From NCBI GenBank assembly GCA_963667855.2, contig CAXXKI010000035.1:23956-87955 (forward strand): DNA of 64,000 nucleotides, given 5' to 3'. Below the pieces are notes generated by a model that worked only from the letters and a program-made list of their open reading frames with translations, did not search any database and was not told the origin of the DNA. This DNA is from G963667855 sp963667855. GTDB lineage: Bacteria > Planctomycetota > Phycisphaerae > UBA1845. Position 1 is the stretch's first letter. Every line of letters begins with the position of its first letter. A program made the position numbers and the translations under genes. Below, one piece after another: positions 19,188 to 26,282 of the stretch.

Positions 19188-19216
19188 TTGACTTTACTTT
19201 AGTAAAGCGTTATAGT
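19188..19216 (+). promoter_or_regulatory. Sigma-70-type promoter of yerC (and perhaps the his operon)
   Basis: TTGACT (19188-19193), exactly 17 bases, then TATAGT (19211-19216). This is the best consensus promoter I found in the window. Transcription would begin near 19222-19225, about 18 bases before the yerC ATG, leaving a very short leader. Confidence 0.75.
19192..19207. promoter_or_regulatory. Palindromic operator inside the yerC promoter
   Basis: CTTTACT-TT-AGTAAAG is a perfect inverted repeat with 7-base arms and a 2-base centre. It overlaps the end of the -35 box and the promoter spacer, so a bound dimer would block RNA polymerase. The first downstream gene is a TrpR-family repressor, a family that binds palindromes and commonly autoregulates, so this is a likely autoregulatory site. 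Confidence 0.65.
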
Positions 19217-19240
19217 CGGCGACATAATAAATGGTGTCTA

Positions 19241-19537
19241 ATGAGTGCTGACGAAAAACTCTGGAATAAAGAGGCTGACGACCTTATCAACGCTCTTCTT
19301 TCTTTGAAGACACGTAAGGAAGCCAGGTGTTTCTTTCGCGACCTGTTAACTACGGACGAAATCCGTATGGTCGTTGATCGCTGGAGAGTCGCCCGTATGC
19401 TCGACGCGGGTCTTTCCTACAAGCAGATTGAACAGCAGACAAAGCTCAGTTCACGCACCATCGCCCGGATCAGTCGCTGGTTAAAAGAAGGTGAAGGCGG
19501 CTACCGGAAAATGTTGACCAGACGAGGCAAAGGATAG
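19241..19537 (+). CDS. yerC: TrpR-like repressor, YerC/YecD family
   Basis: 98 residues from the ATG at 19241 (longer starts would lie inside the promoter). The protein is all helical with the TrpR helix-turn-helix: LLTTDEIRMVVDRWRVARML, then LSYKQIEQQTKLSSRTIARISRWL, and the GGGY-like ending EGGYRKML. YerC proteins are TrpR relatives without the tryptophan biosynthesis context; relatives in Firmicutes have been predicted to act as histidine-responsive regulators (HisR). Its position 195 bases upstream of hisG fits that role. A strong promoter with an embedded palindrome precedes it. There is no clear Shine-Dalgarno site. Confidence 0.88.
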   Translation: MSADEKLWNKEADDLINALLSLKTRKEARCFFRDLLTTDEIRMVVDRWRVARMLDAGLSYKQIEQQTKLSSRTIARISRWLKEGEGGYRKMLTRRGKG

Positions 19538-19732
19538 TTCAAATGTCCACAACACGATTCACATTCGCCTTAAAACGCACGGCGGTGAATCGTTTGCGCC
19601 TGCCCCACGCTCGTTCGATTTCGTGCCGATCAATCGAGCTCCATTCGAGTATTTAACTCGAAACCCAAAAACTCCTAAATCTGAATATAAAATCTCGCTG
19701 ATGCGTAAATTACCGTATTCCAGGATAAAAAC

Positions 19733-20596
19733 ATGGCTGACCGAAAAATAAAACTGGCGATTCCCACCGGACGAATGAGTAAGGAAGTTCTGGACCTCCT
19801 TCAGGAAGCAGGTTTATACATACCTGCCACTGGAAAAAACTACCGCCCTCCTGTGGGGGATTCCCGTTTTGAAGTTAAAATGCTCAAGGCGGCTAATATA
19901 CCCAAACTGGTGGAATACGGAGCCCACGATGTCGGTTTCAGTGGTTTGGATTGGATTGAAGAAACTCAAGCCGACGTTGAAACAATACTTGATACGAAGC
20001 TGCTCCCGGTACGTATTGTTTCAGCCGTCCCTGTTGGAACTGATCCGTTTACCGACAACGCAGGCAAACCTATTGTCGTAGCCTCTGAATACGAGCGGCT
20101 GACAAAAGCCTATATGGACAGTAAAAACGTGGATTATCGTTACCTGCGAACCTTCGGAGCTACCGAAGTCTTTCCTCCCGAAGATGCGGACATGATAGTG
20201 GATAACACAGCTACCGGTTCGGCACTTACAGCCAACAACCTGGAAATAGCCGAAGTACTGCTGCCTTCCACTACCCGGTTCCTGGCTAACCGCCAATCGC
20301 TGAAGGATAGGTTCGTTAGGGATATCCTGGATAACCTCGCCCTGCTGATGAAAAGTATCCTTGATGCCCGGAACCGTGTACTTCTGGAAATGAATGTGGA
20401 GCAGAACAACCTGGATTCCGTGATCAGAATTCTGCCGGCCATGAAATCCCCCACCGTGCAACCCTTGCACGGCAATAGTTCCTTTGCCGTTAAAGCGGCT
20501 GTTCCCCGTAAGGATATTTGTCAACTGGTACTCAAACTGCGATCTGCTGGCGCAACAGACATCCTTCAAACTCAATTGCAGAGGGTAATCATATGA
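19733..20596 (+). CDS. hisG: ATP phosphoribosyltransferase, long form
   Basis: 287 residues, the length of the HisG-L type that carries its own C-terminal regulatory domain and needs no HisZ. KLAIPTGRMSKEV is the N-terminal strand and loop; DVGFSGLDWIEE near 67 and the PRPP loop DNTATGSALTANNL near 160 are in place. The last ~75 residues (MNVEQNNLDSVIRILPAMKSPTV..) form the ACT-like regulatory domain that binds histidine in this type. It performs the first step of histidine synthesis, ATP + PRPP to phosphoribosyl-ATP. AGGA lies seven bases before the ATG. First gene of the tightly packed his operon. Confidence 0.95.
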   Translation: MADRKIKLAIPTGRMSKEVLDLLQEAGLYIPATGKNYRPPVGDSRFEVKMLKAANIPKLVEYGAHDVGFSGLDWIEETQADVETILDTKLLPVRIVSAVPVGTDPFTDNAGKPIVVASEYERLTKAYMDSKNVDYRYLRTFGATEVFPPEDADMIVDNTATGSALTANNLEIAEVLLPSTTRFLANRQSLKDRFVRDILDNLALLMKSILDARNRVLLEMNVEQNNLDSVIRILPAMKSPTVQPLHGNSSFAVKAAVPRKDICQLVLKLRSAGATDILQTQLQRVII

Positions 20597-21936
20597 GCAG
20601 CCTGCGGATAATGTCATATAAGGACCTGAATCCAAGCCAGTTGAATGAACTGTTGGATCGTAAAACCTGGGACGCCCCCGACGTGCAATCGGTCTGCAGA
20701 GACATCATTGATAATGTCCGCGGCAACGGCGATACCGCCCTTTTGGATTACACCCGGCAATTCGATGGTGTGGATCTTTCCAATTGCGGATTAAGAGTTC
20801 CCTGGAGCGACTTTGAAAACGCACGAGAAAGACTATCAGATCGCTTGAAGGACGCTATTGATAATAGCCTTATAAACGTTCGCAAATTACACGAAACGCA
20901 AATTCCCAAGACCCTGGATATGGTTGAAGTGGATAGAGGAATGTGGTGCGGCGAGCGTTGGAGCGCTATCGACGCGGTTTGCCTTTACGTTCCGCGTGGA
21001 AGGGGCGCTTTTGCTTCGGTAGCTTACATGCTCGGCGTGCCGGGAACACTGGCAGGAGTCGAGCGATTGATAATCTGCACACCGCCGGGCCCTGAAGGTG
21101 AAGTTGACGATGCGACCCTGTACGCAGCGGCCGAAATGGGTATTACCGAAATATATCGCGTAGGCGGCGCTCAAGCCGTTGCCGCCGTCGCTTTCGGCAC
21201 CGATACCATACCCCGCTGCGACAAGATTCTCGGACCGGGTAACGTATATGTAACCGCCGCAAGGCAACTACTTGCGGAAACGCTTGATCCTGGTCCTATT
21301 GCCGGTCCCAGCGAGTCTTTAATCATTTGCGATAACTCTCCCAATCCCGTAAACGCGGCCTGGAATCTGCTTATAGAGGCGGAACACGGCGAAAACTCCT
21401 GCGCTTTACTGCTAACCGACAGTGACGCGTTTGCTCAAAAAGTTGCCGTGGAAATCGAAAAATGTCGCAACCAATTAACCGACCAACGGCGACGCTATGC
21501 GGACGAGGTACTCTCCACACGGGGAGGAATCCTGGTAACTTCGAATATTGATGAAACCATCGACTTTGCCAACCGCTTCGCCGCGGAACATGTGGCCATC
21601 ATGGTTCGCGAACCCTGGGACGTGGTTTCCAGAATCAAAAACGCGGGCGAAATACTCATAGGCGATTATCCAATAATCAGCCTTGGCAATTACGCCATGG
21701 GTATTAACGCCATTCTTCCCACTGGCGGTTGGGCTAAAACATCATCGGGGGTATCTGTTCTCGATTTCATGAAGCGCACCTCCATAGGCTACGCATCACG
21801 AAACGCATTCGAAAAAATGAAACAATACGTCCCGGCCATAAGTAAAGATGAGGGATTCAGCGCTCACCATAAGGCTATCCTTAACTGGCAAACTGACAGC
21901 GACGCAAACACTGGCGAGGCCCCCGACAATGACTAA
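20593..21936 (+). CDS. hisD: Histidinol dehydrogenase
   Basis: 447 residues. Start chosen at the ATG overlapping the hisG stop (ATGA), since the longer reading begins inside hisG. Motifs: YVPRGRGAFASVAYMLGVP near 140, GGAQAVAAVAFGTDTIPRCDKILGPGN near 195 and GPSESLI near 240, and the catalytic/zinc region AEHGENSCALL near 265; GDY..GINAILPTGGWAK near 365. It oxidises L-histidinol to L-histidine in two NAD steps, the last steps of the pathway. Translationally coupled to hisG. Confidence 0.95.
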   Translation: MSSLRIMSYKDLNPSQLNELLDRKTWDAPDVQSVCRDIIDNVRGNGDTALLDYTRQFDGVDLSNCGLRVPWSDFENARERLSDRLKDAIDNSLINVRKLHETQIPKTLDMVEVDRGMWCGERWSAIDAVCLYVPRGRGAFASVAYMLGVPGTLAGVERLIICTPPGPEGEVDDATLYAAAEMGITEIYRVGGAQAVAAVAFGTDTIPRCDKILGPGNVYVTAARQLLAETLDPGPIAGPSESLIICDNSPNPVNAAWNLLIEAEHGENSCALLLTDSDAFAQKVAVEIEKCRNQLTDQRRRYADEVLSTRGGILVTSNIDETIDFANRFAAEHVAIMVREPWDVVSRIKNAGEILIGDYPIISLGNYAMGINAILPTGGWAKTSSGVSVLDFMKRTSIGYASRNAFEKMKQYVPAISKDEGFSAHHKAILNWQTDSDANTGEAPDND

Positions 21937-22630
21937 TGAATCACCAGTATTCAGTCCGATCAAAATCGTGCGACATACAGCGGAAACAAGGTTTGCCATA
22001 ACCATGGAGCCTCGCGTTAAACCCGCAACATCGCTCCCCATAGCAAACCAGGTGTTGTCGCATTTTATAGATCACTTTTCGAGGTCGGCTGGCATATCCA
22101 TCGGGCTCGTGGAAACCAATTGGCCCGGTTCCTGGTCGTTTGACCACGTTCTTTGTGAGGATCTTGGCCAATTGATAGGCCACGGCGTTAAAGCCATTCA
22201 CGACCAGTTAGCCGTAAAATACGGCGCTACAGGACGGGGGCAGACAACCTGCTGCATGGATGATGCCCTTGTCGAAATCGTACAAAGCATGGAAAACCGC
22301 CCTTGCGTGAACTGGTTGTTACCCAAGCGAGTCAATATTGACGATTTCGTCGATTCCTGGTTCACGGGTTCAGCCGGTACGCAGGGAATTGCATACGGAA
22401 CCAATTTGCGACAGTTCGTCGACGGCTTCAGCTACGGATCCGGCGCCTCGATAACGGCCACTATCCGGCGAGCCGGCAACCTGCACCACCTGTACGAAAC
22501 CCTTTTCAGAGCCCTGGGCGATGTCACTGCTCAATCTCTGGGAATTACCCAAACAACCCGGCTGCCCGGTGAGAGTAGCGGAATAGCCGGAGAAGTTAAA
22601 TATAACGTTGAGAAATACAAGGATGGTTGA
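21930..22630 (+). CDS. hisB: Imidazoleglycerol-phosphate dehydratase, divergent
   Basis: About 233 residues from the ATG at 21930, overlapping the hisD end; the operon position and several motifs identify it. The second HisB signature is near intact: NLHHLYETLFR near 190, and MDDALVEIVQSMENRPCVNW near 110 follows the family pattern. The first signature differs: where HisB normally has H-H-x-x-E-D, this protein has H-V-L-C-E-D, so one of the two histidines is replaced by Val. By hand alignment a further histidine before the second signature (in TLHV) is Thr here. These residues bind the two manganese ions. It is either a strongly altered enzyme or one whose activity depends on different ligands. 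Confidence 0.75.
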
Positions 22631-22631
22631 A

Positions 22632-23639
22632 ATGAATAAAATAATACTCGATGCGGACGGAGTGTTTTTTGCGGAACGACCATACTGGAACGCGGCATTG
22701 GCCACGGCATTCGGCATGTCCGGATTATCCGCCTCGATCAATGGTGGTTGGCAAAAACTGACCGACGACGCGTTCAACCAGCTTTCCCTGCAAACGGTCA
22801 CCAAATATCGCGGCTGCAATTCCAATTGGGATCTCGCTGCGGTCTTGGCCAAAGCCCTCGAATGCCGCTCAGTTTGCGGTGCCGCCCAAGCACATATTGA
22901 AGCGAAAAGAACGACCAAGGCCGTCGAAACTCTCTACGGTGCCGCGCAGTCTCTTTGGAACGACGCGAGAATAAAACCCGCTCGGCGGAACGGCAAAACC
23001 AACGTCTCCGACCCTCTAAATGGCTTCGGTATTGATCGTGCGGATAAACACTTTCGCGATACGGTAAACTGGTTCCAATGCACGCTTAATGGTCCTGACT
23101 ATCCAGACCTTTGTTTCGATAGAGCTACGTTGAAGGAATCCTATCCGGCAACCAGCCTGGCTTTTAACAGATTCCAGGCCGCAGGATACGAGATACGGGT
23201 CTGCACCGGACGTCATCATGCGGAAATCGATGAGCCGGTCACCCGGGCGGGACTGCGAACTTTTTTACCCGCCTCGGTGATAACCAGTGCGAATGAAGTG
23301 GATAAAGCTCAGACACTTACAAAAAAAACATCTTTAGGTAAACCTCACTGGTTCGCCCCGACTTGTGCCGCTATCGGCTTTGAACCCGCCATTGCCTGCC
23401 TCAAGGGAAAACCGTTGCCGACGATCTCAGAAACCCTGGTTTATGTCGGAGACGCACTGGCTGATTACCGGGCGGTAGCGGCCTGTAATGAAATAGGGTT
23501 GAAAATGAACTATGTCCATATCCGTTCAGGAATAACTTCGCCTGAGCAGGAAAATGAGATCGCTGACGCACAGCAGACCTTGGGAATAGTCAATCGTCTG
23601 GAAGAAATAGTACGTCTGCTCGAAAGCTCAAAAAAATGA
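22632..23639 (+). CDS. HAD-family hydrolase, candidate histidinol-phosphate phosphatase
   Basis: 335 residues from the ATG at 22632, one base after the hisB stop. HAD motifs are visible: nucleophile motif ILDADG (D-x-D) at residues 4-9, the motif II Thr in RVCTGRHH near 195, a lysine near GKPHWFAP, and the acidic motif YVGDALADY near 278. A long, mostly helical insert (about residues 25-160) forms a cap. Its last four bases overlap hisH. In the his pathway one phosphatase, converting histidinol phosphate to histidinol, is otherwise unassigned in this operon. Known ones belong to other HAD (HisB-N), PHP or IMPase families. The sequence is not close to HisB-N, so the assignment rests on position. 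Confidence 0.72.
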   Translation: MNKIILDADGVFFAERPYWNAALATAFGMSGLSASINGGWQKLTDDAFNQLSLQTVTKYRGCNSNWDLAAVLAKALECRSVCGAAQAHIEAKRTTKAVETLYGAAQSLWNDARIKPARRNGKTNVSDPLNGFGIDRADKHFRDTVNWFQCTLNGPDYPDLCFDRATLKESYPATSLAFNRFQAAGYEIRVCTGRHHAEIDEPVTRAGLRTFLPASVITSANEVDKAQTLTKKTSLGKPHWFAPTCAAIGFEPAIACLKGKPLPTISETLVYVGDALADYRAVAACNEIGLKMNYVHIRSGITSPEQENEIADAQQTLGIVNRLEEIVRLLESSKK

Positions 23640-24232
23640 TTGGTTTAATCGACTATGGTGCAGGTAATATGAAAAGCGTCGCCAACGCTTTGAAATTCCT
23701 CGAAGTACCCTACAAGGTCTGCCTAGTACCCGGTGACCTCGCCGGTACCGACAGGATTATATTGCCCGGCGTAGGTCACTTCGCTCCCGCTGCCAAACGT
23801 CTATACGAATCCGGTATTGCCGATACCATAAAAGACCGCGTGGACAAGGAAACTCCCCTTCTGGGAATATGCCTTGGGTTGCAGTTACTGCTATCATCCA
23901 GCGAGGAAGCTCCAGGTACAAACGGGCTGAATATAATTTCCGGCAAGGTGATAACCCTTAAAACAACCTGCGTTCCACATATTGGTTGGAACAAGGTAAC
24001 CCCCGTAAATCAGGATGAACTTTTCCCCGAGCAGGCGGAAAACTACTTTTACTTTGCCCACAGTTTTATTGCGAGCGACATTAATCCGCAGAACGTATTG
24101 GCAACAACCCGTATTGACGACATCGTATTCCCTTCGGTCTTACGCGATAAGAACGCCTGGGGGGTCCAGTTTCACCCCGAAAAAAGCGACAAAGCCGGAC
24201 TGGATATTATTCGGAGGTTTGCGAGATGTTAA
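23636..24232 (+). CDS. hisH: Imidazole glycerol phosphate synthase, glutaminase subunit
   Basis: 198 residues, class I glutamine amidotransferase. The catalytic Cys is in GICLGLQLLL near residue 80, and the His/Glu pair in WGVQFHPEKS near 178. IDYGAGNMKSVANAL opens the protein and an oxyanion-type GVGHF stretch is near 46. It supplies ammonia from glutamine to HisF. The start overlaps the HAD gene (ATGA) and the end overlaps hisF by seven bases, so the two subunits are made together. Confidence 0.95.
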   Translation: MIGLIDYGAGNMKSVANALKFLEVPYKVCLVPGDLAGTDRIILPGVGHFAPAAKRLYESGIADTIKDRVDKETPLLGICLGLQLLLSSSEEAPGTNGLNIISGKVITLKTTCVPHIGWNKVTPVNQDELFPEQAENYFYFAHSFIASDINPQNVLATTRIDDIVFPSVLRDKNAWGVQFHPEKSDKAGLDIIRRFARC

Positions 24233-24981
24233 CCCGCAGAATTATTCCCTGCCTCGACATCAAGGAAGGACGAGTGGTCAAAGGCGTCTCCTTCGCCAAT
24301 CTACGGGATATGGGCGAGCCACTGGAGTTGGCCAGGGATTACGCGGCGAACGGTGCCGATGAATTATGTTTTCTCAACATTACCGCTTCGGTCAACAACG
24401 AGCCGGTTATCCTGGAATTGGTTGAACGTATCTCCAGCAACCTCTTTATTCCCTTTACCGTCGGCGGAGGTATCCGCTCAGTAGCCGACGCCCGGAGCCT
24501 GCTCCGAGCGGGAGCAGATAAGGTGGCATTGAACACCGCCGCCTTAAACCAGCCGGAATTACTCAAACAGTTGGCCGACGAATTCGGCCGCCAGTGCGTT
24601 GTTCTGTCCATAGATACTCGCAGGGAACGCGAAAGCTGGATCGTTACCACCCACAGCGCAACTAAAAACGCGGCTCTTTCCTGTCTGGAATGGGCTCAGC
24701 AGGCAACGGAACTCGGTGCCGGAGAAATTCTCTTAAACGCCATAGATACCGACGGACACCGAAACGGCTTCTCCTTAGACATAACCGCAGAGGTCTCGGC
24801 CACCGTAAATGTACCGGTTATCGCCTCCGGCGGTGCCGGAGCTCCCGAACATTTTGCCCAGGTTTTCGCCAACACTGGTGCGTCGGCCGCTTTAGCCGCC
24901 TCCATTTTCCACGACGGCTCCTGGACTCCTAATAAACTTAAACAATACCTGACTTACCGTGAAATCGAGGTTCGATTGTGA
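24226..24981 (+). CDS. hisF: Imidazole glycerol phosphate synthase, cyclase subunit
   Basis: 251 residues, a (beta/alpha)8 barrel. The two catalytic aspartates are in RIIPCLDIKEGRVVKG (Asp near 11) and LSIDTRRE (near 130). Phosphate-binding loops are GGGIRS near 82 and ASGGAGAPEH near 202. It closes the imidazole ring to give imidazole glycerol phosphate and AICAR, using ammonia from HisH. It overlaps hisH at the start and the hisA fusion at the end. Confidence 0.95.
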   Translation: MLTRRIIPCLDIKEGRVVKGVSFANLRDMGEPLELARDYAANGADELCFLNITASVNNEPVILELVERISSNLFIPFTVGGGIRSVADARSLLRAGADKVALNTAALNQPELLKQLADEFGRQCVVLSIDTRRERESWIVTTHSATKNAALSCLEWAQQATELGAGEILLNAIDTDGHRNGFSLDITAEVSATVNVPVIASGGAGAPEHFAQVFANTGASAALAASIFHDGSWTPNKLKQYLTYREIEVRL

Positions 24982-26216
24982 TTATACCAAGCATTGACAT
25001 TATGAGCGGCAAAGCGGTTCAGCTGCGCCAGGGAAGTGAACTGCTCCTTACAGATCCGCGAGATCCGCGCGACATCGTCGTTGAGTTCGCCCGGTACGGC
25101 CAGGTTGCCATTGTCGACCTGGACGCGGCCCTCGGTACTGGAGAAAACACCGAGTTGATCGCCGAATGCTGCCGGCTGGCTCCCTGCCGCGTCGGCGGTG
25201 GAATTCGCAGCGATGAAGCAGTGAAAGAATGGATCAAACGCGGCGCCCGGAAAGTAGTGATCGGGACAAAAGCTACTCCCGAATTTCTCCAGCAGTTCCC
25301 CCGTGATTGGCTGATCGCCGCGATCGACGCGCGAGGGCAGGAAGTAGTTGTCAAAGGTTGGACGGAAACCACCAGCAATACGGTTCTTGATCAGGCCCGT
25401 TTACTCGAACCGTTCTGCAGCGAATTTCTCTTTACCCAGGTGGAAATGGAAGGGATGCTTGGTGGAGCCGATATGGCAACAGCTAAGGTTCTGCGCAACG
25501 CCGTTGATATCCCTGTCACTATTGCCGGAGGAATATCATCCATAAACGAAATTCAAGAGTTGGAGGACATGGGCTGTAACTCTCAACTTGGTCGAGCCAT
25601 ATATGAAAACAAGCTCAACCTGGCCGAGATATGGCAACAGGTTATCCGGTTCGACGCTTCTGGGCTCGTTCCAACTATAGCCCAGGACGCTGTTACTAAA
25701 GATATCCTGATGTTAGCGTACAGCAGCGCCGAATCACTCGTCAGGGCATTGTCTTCCGGCCAGGGTTGGTATTATTCACGATCCCGAAAGGAACTATGGT
25801 GCAAAGGCGCTACCTCAGGCAATACCCAAAAACTGGTCTCCGCCTCCTGGGATTGCGATCGGGACACGATTGTGTTTTCCGTAATTCAGCAGGGACCGGC
25901 ATGCCATAGAAACACCCCCACCTGTTTCGGAGACAGGGACGATAACGTACTTATTGAACTCGAAAATACTCTTCGGAAACGCAAGAACGCTGAAAATCGC
26001 CAGCCATATACCTGTAGACTGTTCGACAGCCCCGACCTGGTTGCGGCCAAGTTACGGGAAGAAATAGCGGAAGTAATCGAAGCGAAAGCTCATAAAGACA
26101 TAACCTGGGAAGCGGCGGATGTTCTTTATCACCTGCTCGTTCGCATGTATGCCGCAGGAGTCACCATGAACGATGTCTCAGCCGAATTGCGATCAAGGTT
26201 CAAGCCGAGTCAGTAA
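24978..26216 (+). CDS. hisAIE: Trifunctional HisA-HisI-HisE fusion
   Basis: 412 residues in three parts. Residues 1 to about 225 are HisA (ProFAR isomerase): IIPSIDIMSGKAVQLRQG with the first Asp, GGGIRSDE near 74, AIDARGQE near 115 with the second Asp, and IAGGISS near 180. Residues about 230-330 are HisI (phosphoribosyl-AMP cyclohydrolase): GLVPTIAQDA, the DCDRDT metal site and the zinc cysteines in PACHRNTPTC. The rest is HisE (phosphoribosyl-ATP pyrophosphatase): REEIAEVIEA and WEAADVLYHLLVRM. HisIE fusions are common; adding HisA puts three successive steps in one chain. GTG start overlapping hisF by ATGA-type coupling. Last gene of the operon. Confidence 0.92.
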   Translation: MIIPSIDIMSGKAVQLRQGSELLLTDPRDPRDIVVEFARYGQVAIVDLDAALGTGENTELIAECCRLAPCRVGGGIRSDEAVKEWIKRGARKVVIGTKATPEFLQQFPRDWLIAAIDARGQEVVVKGWTETTSNTVLDQARLLEPFCSEFLFTQVEMEGMLGGADMATAKVLRNAVDIPVTIAGGISSINEIQELEDMGCNSQLGRAIYENKLNLAEIWQQVIRFDASGLVPTIAQDAVTKDILMLAYSSAESLVRALSSGQGWYYSRSRKELWCKGATSGNTQKLVSASWDCDRDTIVFSVIQQGPACHRNTPTCFGDRDDNVLIELENTLRKRKNAENRQPYTCRLFDSPDLVAAKLREEIAEVIEAKAHKDITWEAADVLYHLLVRMYAAGVTMNDVSAELRSRFKPSQ

Positions 26217-26282
26217 CTCGAACAGATTGAAGCGATCAAAGCCACAGAAGGCTTTCTCGATTACACAACAAGGAGGAATATC

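Noticed and set aside
19231..19251. A seven-codon frame (ATG at 19231, including stop) overlapping the yerC start
   Set aside because: Too short and without a ribosome site to call an upstream regulatory frame; it carries no histidine codons.
19644..19662. TTCGAGT-N5-ACTCGAA upstream of hisG as a second YerC operator
   Set aside because: It is a palindrome but does not resemble the CTTTACT/AGTAAAG site, so I cannot link it to the same regulator.
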